A stretch of DNA of 64,000 nucleotides, from contig CAWBCW010000009.1 in NCBI GenBank assembly GCA_963787345.1, positions 20,916 to 84,915 of the forward strand, given 5' to 3'. Numbering within the stretch: the stretch's first letter is position 1; each line of letters begins with the position of its first letter. This DNA is from Bacillus_BD sp963787345 (GTDB lineage: Bacteria; Bacillota; Bacilli; Bacillales; Cytobacillaceae). The notes under the pieces were generated by a model. The model worked only from the letters and a program-made list of their open reading frames with translations, searched no databases and was not told the DNA's origin. The translations under genes were made by a program, and so were the position numbers. This document shows, one piece after another, positions 18,111-25,972 of the stretch.

Positions 18111-18470
18111 AAAATCACATATGTTGTCGGAGGCTTTACCTTCATTCAGCCAAAGCGCCCCCCACGGAATCGCTCGACACTTTTAGAAGTGAGAGTTATT
18201 TGTAGCCGTCGCAAGCTCTCGATACAAAAATATTGCTGAAGGTTGTTAAAAATATACATTCAAGATTCTTCAGCATTCATTTCATCAAAAGGTTCCTTCC
18301 TTATCAAATATTTCTTATCCTTTTAGCATGCATCAAGAACTTTCATTCAAAAGTCACGAATAGATTTAGGGTAGTCCTCAAAAACTCCTTTACTTTTCAC
18401 TATTACTATATTAATATATTACATAGCATAATAATTCATACTAACTTTATATGTTTAAGGGGTGAACGGA

Positions 18471-19736
18471 TTGTCAAATACTGCTTTAGAATCAACATCT
18501 AAGTTAAAACCTTTGATTAAACATCCAACTACTTATGTTACGAATCTTAGTCCTATGCAAAAGGGATATGTTTCCATTGGACTTATCTTTTCACTTATCC
18601 TGCTTATCACAATTGTGAATAAGGCGGATTGGATACAGGGATCTCTTTTTATTATCGGATTGGCATTAGGAGCGACACTGCTCTATGCCCGCTTTGGATT
18701 TACATCTGCCTTTCGCAGGCTTGTATCTGTCGGAAATGTCCAGGGACTTCAAGCACATATGCTAATGTTTGCCGTTTCTACGACGCTTTTCGCAATTATC
18801 CTAAGTACAGGATTTAGTTTTACAGGTGCCACGCCTGCAGGTTATGTCTCACCCGTAGGAATTCCCGTTCTTTTTGGTGCATTTCTCTTCGGGATTGGCA
18901 TGCAGCTCGGAAATGGTTGTGCCTCCGGAACATTGTATAACTTAGGCGGTGGATCTTCTTCCATGATCTTAACGCTTATATTCTTTATTACCGGGTCTAC
19001 TCTTGGTGCCTACCATTTCAACTTTTGGATGGAGGAAACACCAACACTTCCGCCCATTTCATTAGCCACTTCTACCGGTTTCGGGTATTTTGGGGCATGG
19101 GCCTTTCAAATGATTTTATTTGCCGTAATTTACTGGATTACAATTGTAATTGCGAAAAAGAAAAACCCTCCAATGATGAAGCCGCTTGCGACAACAACAG
19201 GTTGGAGAAAAGTAGTACGTGGTTCATGGCCGTTATTCGTTGCAGCAATTATTTTAGCTCTGCTAAACGCTTTAACGTTAACAGTTAGAGGAACACCTTG
19301 GGGAATTACATCTGCCTTTGCCCTTTGGGGAGGTAAATTCATGAATACGGTTGGAGTCGATGTTGCCAGCTGGGGTTATTTTACCGGTCCAAACGGTGAG
19401 GCTTTGAAAAACTCTGTTTTAACCGATTCCACAAGCGTGCTGAACTTTGGAATTATTCTTGGAGCCTTTATTGCCGCATCTTTCCAAGGTACATTCAAAC
19501 CAAAGAAGATCAAACCAGGAATTGCCGGTGCTTCCATCGTTGGCGGTCTCTTGATGGGATATGGATCACGTCTTGCTTTCGGCTGTAACATTGGCGCTTA
19601 TTTCGGCGGAATCTCTTCTTTTAGTCTACACGGATGGGTTTGGGCAATCATGGCCCTACTCGGAACCCTCATGGCTATCTTTATTCGCCCGTTATTCGGT
19701 CTTAAAAATCCAAGCTCTAGAGACACATTTTGTTAA
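18471..19736 (+). CDS. YeeE/YedE (TsuA-type) sulfur-compound transporter
   Basis: This membrane protein of about 421 residues carries the two diagnostic cysteine motifs of YeeE/YedE permeases: GNGCASGTLYNLGGGS and AFGCNIGAYFGGISSFSLHG. E. coli and Spirochaeta members take up thiosulfate through conserved Cys residues, so thiosulfate uptake is the likely role. A TTG at 18471 has AAGGGG eight nt upstream and is preferred. A GTG three codons earlier overlaps that ribosome site. There is no TsuB/TusA-like partner next to it, and it looks monocistronic. Confidence 0.9.
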   Translation: MSNTALESTSKLKPLIKHPTTYVTNLSPMQKGYVSIGLIFSLILLITIVNKADWIQGSLFIIGLALGATLLYARFGFTSAFRRLVSVGNVQGLQAHMLMFAVSTTLFAIILSTGFSFTGATPAGYVSPVGIPVLFGAFLFGIGMQLGNGCASGTLYNLGGGSSSMILTLIFFITGSTLGAYHFNFWMEETPTLPPISLATSTGFGYFGAWAFQMILFAVIYWITIVIAKKKNPPMMKPLATTTGWRKVVRGSWPLFVAAIILALLNALTLTVRGTPWGITSAFALWGGKFMNTVGVDVASWGYFTGPNGEALKNSVLTDSTSVLNFGIILGAFIAASFQGTFKPKKIKPGIAGASIVGGLLMGYGSRLAFGCNIGAYFGGISSFSLHGWVWAIMALLGTLMAIFIRPLFGLKNPSSRDTFC

Positions 19737-19741
19737 ACGAG

Positions 19742-19766
19742 CGGGATAAGGGAAAACCTTATCCCG
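19742..19766 (+). terminator. Terminator of the YeeE/YedE gene
   Basis: A perfect 10-bp hairpin CGGGATAAGG/CCTTATCCCG is followed by TTTTTT. Confidence 0.85.
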
Positions 19767-19776
19767 TTTTTTCATT

Positions 19777-19974
19777 TCAATTTTCAAGTGCCATCATTTT
19801 TTCAGTAATATGGTAAATAAAAGATAAGGAATCAGAGTTTTGGCCTTTTAAAGAGGTTAGTATTTTAGCTACCCTCTTTAAATTAACGACTATGGCTGTC
19901 AATTTGGCTTGTATGGACATACTTAATTGATCATACCCCTTAGCACCACAATCTAGCCCATAAAAGTTTTTCAT
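19777..19974 (-). pseudogene. IS1182-type transposase C-terminal remnant
   Basis: A 65-codon frame contains GLDCGAKGYDQLSMSIQAKL followed by TAIVVNLKRVAKIL. This matches the conserved end of IS1182/IS1380-like DDE transposases, in which an alanine-rich helix precedes NLKR. The catalytic part is absent. A shorter piece of the same end (MIALENLKR) recurs at 48102-48150, so the element was once present in more than one copy. Confidence 0.55.
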
Positions 19975-20023
19975 CTATAATAATGAATAGAAGCTTAATT
20001 GCATATCTTTATCTTTAAGAATT

Positions 20024-20092
20024 AAAAATCCCCCATTTTTGGTGATCGTTTCACGTCGACTCTATTATACCAAATTCGGGGATTTTTCTATT
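20024..20092. repeat. Long-loop inverted repeat beside the transposase remnant
   Basis: AAAAATCCCCCATTTTTGG and CCAAATTCGGGGATTTTT form an imperfect inverted repeat about 30 nt apart. It may be a terminator or an old insertion-element end. Confidence 0.35.
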
Positions 20093-20174
20093 ATTTAATA
20101 TTTTTCTCTAAAAGACAATTTCTAATTATTTGAAAACCCTTTTCAGTAGCCTTGAATCGTCCCGGAGCTTCAAT

Positions 20175-20200
20175 GATTGAAGGTGAAGCAAACCGGGTAA
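20175..20200 (+). promoter_or_regulatory. Candidate sigma-B promoter (weak -35)
   Basis: GATTGA, a 14-nt spacer, and GGGTAA upstream of a YflT-like stress gene. The -10 is perfect and the -35 is partial. Confidence 0.45.
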
Positions 20201-20237
20201 AGCATACATAATTGAAGTAAACAGGAGGTGTTTTTTT

Positions 20238-20675
20238 ATGAAGAATCATGTTATTGGCGTATACGAAAATGAACAACAAGCAGCTAAAGTGGTTGAAGAT
20301 TTAAAAGGGAAAGGTTATAAAACGGAGGAAATTTCGATTATTGCTAAAAATAAAGAAGCACGTTCTGACATCACACAAGAAGTAAAGCCTTCCACTAAGG
20401 ATGGGGCTATTGCTGGAGCTGCAACTGGAGCTGCAATTGGTCTAGCGGGCATAATAGCAGGGTTATCTACTGTATTGATTCCTGGATTTGGCGCTGTGTT
20501 GGCTGCAGGTCCTATTCTTACAACAATTGGAGGTGCAGTCGTAGGGGCCAGCTCGGGTGCCGGCGGATTAAAGCATGCTCTTATGGAAATTGGAGTCTCA
20601 GATGATGAAGCTGAACGCTATTCTAAGGACGCTCAGGATGGTAAAATCTTGGTATTTCTTCATCCCGAAGAGTGA
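20238..20675 (+). CDS. YflT-like general stress protein with glycine-rich hydrophobic core
   Basis: The protein has 145 residues. The N-terminal about 50 residues (HVIGVYENEQQAAKVVEDLK, then KGYKTEEISIIAKN) are the YflT/GSP17M fold seen in three genes of this region. The middle is an Ala/Gly-rich hydrophobic pair (AIAGAATGAAIGLAGIIAGL), and the tail GVSDDEAERYSKDAQDGKIL repeats the family pattern. The family is sigma-B dependent in B. subtilis; the biochemical role is unknown. CAGGAGGTG precedes the ATG. A candidate sigma-B promoter lies 38 nt upstream. Confidence 0.85.
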   Translation: MKNHVIGVYENEQQAAKVVEDLKGKGYKTEEISIIAKNKEARSDITQEVKPSTKDGAIAGAATGAAIGLAGIIAGLSTVLIPGFGAVLAAGPILTTIGGAVVGASSGAGGLKHALMEIGVSDDEAERYSKDAQDGKILVFLHPEE

Positions 20676-20706
20676 AGGCGAATTGAATAGTCCCATGTTT
20701 GCGTAA

Positions 20707-20755
20707 ATAACACGAAGTGATTTTAGCTGAAATTTGCTAAATCACTTCGTGTTAT
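20707..20755 (+). terminator. 17-bp hairpin terminator of the YflT-like gene
   Basis: A perfect 17-bp stem (20707-20723 with 20739-20755) followed by CAGTTTTT. From 20756 to 21010 no gene is supported. Confidence 0.8.
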
Positions 20756-21010
20756 CAGTTTTTCCTCGTAAATCCCTATGTTTTTATGTATTTTATACAA
20801 TAGCATCTCAATTAGAACGCATCTATCATTAATCATTTTTAAATATATGTTCACCTTTCTCCGGGATACCATTTGTTTATCATGTAGCCTTGATTACGGT
20901 CCCGCCCTTATCTCTAAGAATTTTTCCCTAGCTTCCAGAACCCATCCCCAGAGAAAAAAACACCTAAATAAAATTATTTTCTAAAAATTACAATTTTTTT
21001 AATTTTAAAC

Positions 21011-21036
21011 GTTTCAAGTGAAGACCTCCCGGGTAG
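21011..21036 (+). promoter_or_regulatory. Sigma-B promoter
   Basis: GTTTCA, a 14-nt spacer, and GGGTAG upstream of the YflT/DUF2382 stress gene; a near-consensus match. Confidence 0.75.
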
Positions 21037-21100
21037 ACACTTAATACATGTGGAGGTCATTTATATCCCACATCCAATATATTTTAGGAGGATGATAGAA

Positions 21101-22246
21101 ATGAGTATTGAAAAAAGAGTTGTTGGAGCATTTGATTCAGAACAAGAAGTCTTGTATGCCATTGAAGGGTTGAAAAATCAAGGGTATCGTGAAACAGATA
21201 TAATGGTAGTAGCAGAAAATAGAAGTTCGATTCCAATGATCACTTCTCGCACTGGTGTCATGGTAGAAGCGGATATGCAAGTGAGCACCTTAGCAGGGGC
21301 TATGATGAACAGCTATTTGACCATGATGACCGGAGGAATGAGCGGTACAAAGACTAATCCTCTATCCAGCAGACTTATGGAAAGAGGCCTACCAGAATTT
21401 ACGGCAAAACAATGTGAAGAGGAAATAAATAAGGGAAAAATTATTTTGTTGGTTGATACGAATGGAGCTTATGACAACACCGTTTCCCAAGAACAATATG
21501 AGAGTGAAACAACAAGGGCAGTCCGCCTCCGTGAAGAACAGCTTGATATCGTAAAAGAGCGTGTCCAGGTCGGAGAATTGCAGGTCCGTAAAGAAGTAGT
21601 AGAAGAACAACGAACTGTTCAGGTTCCACTACTTCGAGAAGAAGTATATGTAGAGCGTCGTCCTGTCATCGATGGAAAGGTTGATGGCAGCCCGTTTACA
21701 GGGGATGAAATCATTCGTATCCCTATTATCGAAGAAAGAGCAGAAGTAATGAAAAGACCTGTAGTCGTTGAAGAAGTCATTGTAGGGAAGCGAAAAATTC
21801 AAGAGACAAAGCAAGTACAGGGTCGCATTAAAAAAGAAGAGGCACGGATTGAGCGTGCTATCCCTTCGACATTGGAAGCAGGGAAAACTCTCTCTCAATT
21901 AGAAGAAGATCATGCGGAAAGCTCCGATATTTTGATTGTTGAAGGAAATCCAGATATGGAAAAAATTATGGCAGAGATTGATCAGGATGAGAATCGTGCA
22001 AAGCGCACAGGCTCCCTTACCGGGTCTGGAGAGAAAAACAAACCAAATTCATCTGCCAGTAAAAAAGCTGAAACAGGCGATACGCAAATAGATTCCCCTG
22101 CTTTAAAGAAAAATGAAAGCAAGAGTCCCGTATCCGTTTCGGCAGCTAATACGAAAGAAAAAGCAATCCAAAGCATCGAAAACTCTTCCAATGAAAAGGA
22201 AAGTAAAAACAATAAAAATCAAACAAAAAAGAGTCAGAATAAATAA
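21101..22246 (+). CDS. YflT plus DUF2382-domain general stress protein
   Basis: This 381-residue protein starts at the ATG with AGGAGG 9 nt upstream (the frame opens 17 codons earlier). Residues 1-110 are a YflT-like domain (RVVGAFDSEQEVLYAIEGLK). Residues about 140-270 are a DUF2382 region, with the repeated charged pattern REEQLDIVKERVQVGELQVR, RTVQVPLLREEVYVERRPV and EEVIVGKRKIQETKQV. The last 100 residues are a disordered Lys/Ser/Asn tail. Stress-related bacterial proteins of this type are typically induced with the sigma-B regulon, which fits the promoter. The molecular role is unknown. Confidence 0.85.
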   Translation: MSIEKRVVGAFDSEQEVLYAIEGLKNQGYRETDIMVVAENRSSIPMITSRTGVMVEADMQVSTLAGAMMNSYLTMMTGGMSGTKTNPLSSRLMERGLPEFTAKQCEEEINKGKIILLVDTNGAYDNTVSQEQYESETTRAVRLREEQLDIVKERVQVGELQVRKEVVEEQRTVQVPLLREEVYVERRPVIDGKVDGSPFTGDEIIRIPIIEERAEVMKRPVVVEEVIVGKRKIQETKQVQGRIKKEEARIERAIPSTLEAGKTLSQLEEDHAESSDILIVEGNPDMEKIMAEIDQDENRAKRTGSLTGSGEKNKPNSSASKKAETGDTQIDSPALKKNESKSPVSVSAANTKEKAIQSIENSSNEKESKNNKNQTKKSQNK

Positions 22247-22299
22247 TCTTCAATAAATATGATTGGATAAACGATGAAGACCTTTAATATGATACCAAA

Positions 22300-22348
22300 A
22301 AAGCTGATTTCAAAGATCACTAAAATGTGACTCTTTGAAATCAGCTTT
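22300..22348 (+). terminator. 17-bp hairpin terminator of the YflT/DUF2382 gene
   Basis: AAAGCTGATTTCAAAGA pairs perfectly with TCTTTGAAATCAGCTTT and is followed by more T residues. Confidence 0.8.
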
Positions 22349-22555
22349 TTTCAGTAATGCAGTATACGAAATGATGGACAAAGGATTTTATTATTGTCTC
22401 ACTTATGAATTACATACGGAATGCAAGTACATCTGCTTGTACAGTCGGATCCCTACTAATTTTATTTCCGTTCCATCAAATGGTTAAATATGATTTTTAG
22501 TATTTATCTTCGTTAATATGTTATTAAGTTAGCTGTAGCAAGTGATGTCCTCGTG

Positions 22556-22671
22556 CTATAATAGCTGACTCTTCTGCTTTGCGAGGCGCCGAATGATTTG
22601 TGCAACGACTTCCCACCCTTTTTATTCAATTCTTCTGCTACGCTTTTCGTAATGGTCCTTTCATTTGACAC
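22556..22671 (-). pseudogene. Small unknown ORF, broken by a one-base loss
   Basis: A possible 38-residue protein starts at a GTG at 22671 (MSNERTITKSVAEELNKKG) and continues after a one-base shift at the GGG run 22612-22614 as EVVAQIIRRLAKQKSQLL to a TAG. Adding one G makes a continuous frame whose length is an exact multiple of three. I do not recognise the protein, and the ribosome site is weak. The rest of 22349-22790 shows no other feature. Confidence 0.35.
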
Positions 22672-22790
22672 ATTCTCAACGCTTTTTATGACTATATATA
22701 AAAAGGCAGCATAACCGCCGCCCTGATTTTAAAAAAATATTTTATTTGAAAGGTCAAAAAATGCATTTCTCCACCTTTGGATGAATCAGA

Positions 22791-23225
22791 TTATTCCATA
22801 GAAACTTTACCCAGAACTTTAATTTCAACATCTGCCTTTTTCAAGATGTTTCCGACTTCGCACTCTTTTTCTGCTTCTTCTGTCGCTCTTTGTGCAGATT
22901 GAACCTGTTCTTCTGAGGCATCTGCAGATAAAACGACCTCAGGATAATGGATAATTGTGAACTCATTATCAGATAGATCAGCCTCAGAACTTACTATAAG
23001 TTTTGCTACAGGCAGCTTTCTGTTTTCAAGTATAGATGTAAGAATTGCTGTATAACAAGTCGTTACAGAAGCAACAAGAACTTCTTTTGGATTTGCTCCA
23101 TTACCACTACCTCCTAAAGATGTAGGAATAGCGATTTTTGTATCAAGATACTCCGCTTTAAGGGTTCCATTTCCTGTTATCCCACCACTCCAAACAGCAT
23201 TCACATTTATTTTCATATCAGCCAT
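22791..23225 (-). CDS. OsmC/Ohr-family peroxiredoxin-like protein
   Basis: This 144-residue protein starts at the ATG behind GAGGAGTG (an in-frame ATG three codons earlier lacks a site). The OsmC pattern is visible: WSGGITGNGTLKAEYL, GANPKEVLVASVTTCYTAIL with the first reactive Cys, and EKECEVGNILKK with the second. The family reduces organic hydroperoxides with thiols. No sigma-B box was found. The spacing of the two cysteines suits the OsmC subfamily rather than Ohr, but this is not certain. Confidence 0.85.
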   Translation of the reverse strand: MADMKINVNAVWSGGITGNGTLKAEYLDTKIAIPTSLGGSGNGANPKEVLVASVTTCYTAILTSILENRKLPVAKLIVSSEADLSDNEFTIIHYPEVVLSADASEEQVQSAQRATEEAEKECEVGNILKKADVEIKVLGKVSME

Positions 23226-23486
23226 CGTTAACACTCCTCTTTCAAATCTTTATTTCAAGTTCTACATCGGGCATCAATAGCTAAATTCCCAGCACTTTAG
23301 CTTCTCGCAAACACCACTTCGAGACATTGTGCATGAGATAGTTTAGGTTTTGATTGAAAAGTATTGATAAAAGATTAGCTGGTTCGTTCAAAACGAAAAA
23401 ACCCTGCCTGTACAACAGGATTTTTAACTATACTTAATTAAAACGATTAATCTTTATTTAAAATCTACCAATACAATCTTATCAGA

Positions 23487-23666
23487 TTACATTTTATTCC
23501 ATGCCCTACTTAAATCTAGAGGAACATATACCCTGTCTCCTTGTATCTCCCTATGGATAATTGGTTCTTCAAAATAGGTCTCCAATTTTACAGGTTTACT
23601 CGTTTTAGGTCTCGCTCTTTTGCTGGCTCCATATAATAGATCTACTTTTAAATCGGAAAATTTCAT
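23487..23666 (-). CDS. Small basic protein of unknown function (59 aa)
   Basis: The ATG at 23666 has GAGGGG seven nt upstream and gives a 59-residue protein with basic and aromatic patches (YGASKRARPKTSKP and EGDRVYVPLDLSRAW-like end). There are no membrane segments or metal motifs. It is not recognised. A small imperfect hairpin (CCTG/CAGG with T-run) at 23398-23431 lies downstream. Confidence 0.6.
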   Translation of the reverse strand: MKFSDLKVDLLYGASKRARPKTSKPVKLETYFEEPIIHREIQGDRVYVPLDLSRAWNKM

Positions 23667-23728
23667 ATCGATTCCCCTCACTTTTTATTATGATATCGGT
23701 ATCTCATAGATAAAAATTTAAGAATCAT

Positions 23729-23760
23729 AGGAAACAAAAGACAAAATGCTTTTGTTTCCT
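23729..23760 (-). terminator. Terminator of the short YflT-like gene
   Basis: A 12-bp perfect stem AGGAAACAAAAG/CTTTTGTTTCCT lies just after the stop codon. Confidence 0.75.
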
Positions 23761-23774
23761 ATCTCATTATCATT

Positions 23775-24113
23775 TTACTTGACCGCTACTACAACGCATC
23801 GTCCATGATCCATTTCTTCCTCGTATTGCACCGCTTCTGTAATCGATAGCCCCAGTGACTGTAACTTCATGCGAAGTTCATCTCCTCGAGATCGGAACAC
23901 GTTAGCGATTGAATCAAAGAAACCTTGTTCAGCAACACCTACATCATTAATGTCTAGAGCATCCGTTAGATGTTCAGAACGGTCTGGATCATGAGCCAAT
24001 AAATAAATATCATCCTTTCTGAATCCTTGCGCGACTAATCGGTCAATGAACTTTTTTGCCTCTACTCCATTTTCTACAATTTGTACAATTTCTACATTTG
24101 TTACTGTTTCCAT
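23775..24113 (-). CDS. Short YflT-like general stress protein
   Basis: The 112-residue protein has the YflT pattern: EIVQIVENGVEAKKFIDRL, GFRKDDIYLLAHD, and a C-terminal ITEAVQYEEEMDHGRCVVV, where the two ends pack as in the longer relatives at 20238 and 21101. GAGGAGGA precedes the ATG. A sigma-B-like promoter lies about 80 nt upstream, in a region shared with a divergent sigma-B promoter. The role is unknown beyond general stress. Confidence 0.8.
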   Translation of the reverse strand: METVTNVEIVQIVENGVEAKKFIDRLVAQGFRKDDIYLLAHDPDRSEHLTDALDINDVGVAEQGFFDSIANVFRSRGDELRMKLQSLGLSITEAVQYEEEMDHGRCVVVAVK

Positions 24114-24190
24114 TTCCCATTCCTCCTCAAGGATAAATTGATCTACGCTGTTTCATAAGATTACTGTCAGCGTGTCGTTCTATTCTTTAT

Positions 24191-24215
24191 ATAACCGTTT
24201 CTTGGAAATCGAAAC
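24191..24215 (-). promoter_or_regulatory. Candidate sigma-B promoter for the short YflT-like gene
   Basis: Minus strand: GTTTCG, 13-nt spacer, GGTTAT. The -10 has one deviation from GGGTAT. Confidence 0.55.
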
Positions 24216-24250
24216 CTATTTTCTAACATTCTATTAAAATTCATTTTTAT

Positions 24251-24276
24251 GTTACAAACGACTCTATTCCGGGTAT
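24251..24276 (+). promoter_or_regulatory. Sigma-B promoter for the IDEAL-domain gene
   Basis: GTTACA, 14-nt spacer, GGGTAT; 69 nt upstream of the ATG and back to back with the minus-strand box at 24191-24215. Confidence 0.65.
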
Positions 24277-24344
24277 TTAAAATAATAGAAATCATATTTA
24301 TTAACAAAACGGTATAAACTATTATTTAATTGGAGGGGTTATCT

Positions 24345-24689
24345 ATGAGTAAAATGTTATGTAATTTTTGTGGAAATGATCAGTTTAAAATGGTAAATGA
24401 AGCCAAGGCACTGTGCAAATACTGTTATCGATTCAACTTTCTAAGCGATGATCAAAGCGAACGATCTAAAATAAAGAACGAGCATTTTGATCCTGATCAT
24501 AAGTGGATGGCTTCAGTGATCATGAAGGTCAGTTTATTAAAACGGGCCATTGATGAATCTCTTGATAAACGAGATAAAAAAGCATTTGATAAATTAACCT
24601 CTATATTAAAAGTCTATCAACAGTCTTTACAACGAGGTCAGAACCATATTCCAGTTACCTCAAAGGAGAGATTGAAGCAACCAAGATAA
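24345..24689 (+). CDS. Zinc-ribbon plus IDEAL-domain protein
   Basis: The 114-residue protein begins MSKMLCNFCGND with a second CKYCYRFN pair, a CxxC...CxxC zinc ribbon (residues about 6-33). The C-terminal half contains AIDESLDKRDKKAFDKLTSI, which matches the IDEAL domain of bacilli. GGAGGGG precedes the ATG. The IDEAL domain is a short helical pair of unknown function, sometimes involved in protein interactions. The promoter suggests stress induction. The combination with a zinc ribbon suggests binding of nucleic acid or protein, but this is inference. Confidence 0.75.
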   Translation: MSKMLCNFCGNDQFKMVNEAKALCKYCYRFNFLSDDQSERSKIKNEHFDPDHKWMASVIMKVSLLKRAIDESLDKRDKKAFDKLTSILKVYQQSLQRGQNHIPVTSKERLKQPR

Positions 24690-24704
24690 AACAGTAATAA
24701 AGAT

Positions 24705-24729
24705 GTTTATCTTTTATAAATGCGGGTAT
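24705..24729 (+). promoter_or_regulatory. Sigma-B promoter for the GlsB-like gene
   Basis: GTTTAT, 13-nt spacer, GGGTAT; 41 nt upstream of the ATG. Confidence 0.75.
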
Positions 24730-24769
24730 TTAATAACCATACGAAACAAATAGAAAGGAGAGAAATTTC

Positions 24770-25024
24770 ATGGGATTGATTTGGTCATTGATTATCGGAG
24801 GTATCATCGGCTGGCTGGCAGGACTTATTCTTGGACGTGACATACCAGGAGGGGTAATAGGAAATATTATTGCAGGATTTATCGGTGCATGGCTTGGTTC
24901 ATTACTCTTAGGAAGTTGGGGTCCCATTATTGGAGGATTTTACCTCATTCCAGCACTCATCGGTGCCATTGCCCTAGTATTCATTGTAAGCCTCCTATTT
25001 AGAACCATAAAACGTACTTCATAA
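24770..25024 (+). CDS. GlsB/YeaQ/YmgE-family stress membrane protein
   Basis: The 84-residue hydrophobic protein has three membrane segments and the family pattern GGIIGWLAGLILGRDIPGG, then GNIIAGFIGAWLG. Family members are small stress-induced inner membrane proteins of unknown mechanism. AGGAGAG precedes the ATG and a near-consensus sigma-B promoter lies upstream, in agreement with that induction. Confidence 0.88.
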   Translation: MGLIWSLIIGGIIGWLAGLILGRDIPGGVIGNIIAGFIGAWLGSLLLGSWGPIIGGFYLIPALIGAIALVFIVSLLFRTIKRTS

Positions 25025-25033
25025 GCTCCTATT

Positions 25034-25069
25034 AAAAAAGAGATTGCAACAATTTGCAATCTCTTTTTT
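25034..25069. terminator. Bidirectional terminator between GlsB-like gene and rsbM
   Basis: A perfect 16-bp hairpin AAAAAAGAGATTGCAA/TTGCAATCTCTTTTTT, with A-run before and T-run after, serves both convergent genes. Confidence 0.85.
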
Positions 25070-25099
25070 TACGATATAAACGAAAGTACGAAGAGGCAG

Positions 25100-25972
25100 C
25101 TACACCTTTCGGTAAATGTGTTCATGTGAATTAAATTCCTCGTATTGACCATTAGGTATACAGATCATCGATTCTTTACTTCCGAGTCCAATGAATCCTC
25201 CATCAGCCAGGCTGTCATAAAACAGACGATGCACGTGCAGCTGCAATTCTTTGTCAAAATAGATCATAACATTTCGACACAAGATCACCTGAAACTCATT
25301 AAACGAACTGTCCGATACCAAATTATGCTGCTCGAAAATGAGTTGATCACTTAAGTTTGAATGAAAATAAGCAAACTGATGATCTGTCGTATAGTACTCG
25401 GAAAAAGCCTTTTTTCCGCCTGCTTTCAAGTAATTTTTCGTATATTGCTGCATTTTCTTTAGTGGAAATGCTCCCTTTTTAGCAGCGATAAGGGCCTTTT
25501 CATTGATATCCGTTGCGTAAATTCTTGTCTTTTCTGCGAGTCCCTCCTCTAGCATAAGGATGGCCATGGAATAGACCTCCTCTCCTGTCGCACAGCCAGC
25601 ATGCCAAATACGAATTTCAGGAAGTTCTCTGAGTAAAGGTACGACTTCGTTACGAAAGGCAGCAAAGAAACTGGGATCTCGATACATTTCCGTCATTTGG
25701 ATTGACAGATCATTCAATAGTCGCTCCAAATAACCTGGCTCGTGAAGCACTTTTTCCAATAGAGCTGTAATCGTCGGAAGTCTCTCCCGCTTCATGCGGT
25801 TTACTATTCTTCTGCGCAAGGAAGACCGCACATAGCCCCTAAAATCATACCCATACATCTGATATAGGCCCTCAAGAAGCAAATTCATTTCTATTTCCTG
25901 AAGTTCGTTAAGTACTAATTCCTCTGTTTCTGTGAATAAATCGTATGAATGATCAATTGTAGTGTTCTTCAA
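25100..25972 (-). CDS. rsbM: CheR-like methyltransferase RsbM
   Basis: The 290-residue protein is a CheR-type SAM-dependent glutamate methyltransferase. The N-terminal helical region has YDFRGYVRSSLRRRI, and the SAM-binding part has RIWHAGCATGEEVYSMAILM, IYATDINEKAL and QVILCRNVMIYFD. In B. cereus, RsbM methylates RsbK and tunes sigma-B activation. No other chemotaxis gene is nearby, and the gene follows the kinase directly. A TTG at 25972 overlaps the rsbK stop as TTGA, with GGAG upstream. A longer GTG start at 25999 also exists but has no ribosome site. Coupled translation with the kinase is likely. Confidence 0.88.
   Translation of the reverse strand: MKNTTIDHSYDLFTETEELVLNELQEIEMNLLLEGLYQMYGYDFRGYVRSSLRRRIVNRMKRERLPTITALLEKVLHEPGYLERLLNDLSIQMTEMYRDPSFFAAFRNEVVPLLRELPEIRIWHAGCATGEEVYSMAILMLEEGLAEKTRIYATDINEKALIAAKKGAFPLKKMQQYTKNYLKAGGKKAFSEYYTTDHQFAYFHSNLSDQLIFEQHNLVSDSSFNEFQVILCRNVMIYFDKELQLHVHRLFYDSLADGGFIGLGSKESMICIPNGQYEEFNSHEHIYRKV

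Noticed and set aside
18233..18502. 89-codon frame before the YeeE/YedE gene
   Set aside because: AT-rich and low in charge, no ribosome site, overlaps the transporter start.
18629..19749. Several alternative frames inside the YeeE/YedE gene
   Set aside because: Shadows of a membrane protein with firm motifs in its own frame.
20091..20279. Minus-strand frame of 62 codons upstream of the YflT-like gene
   Set aside because: It overlaps the promoter and start of the stress gene on the other strand and contains no recognised motif or ribosome site.
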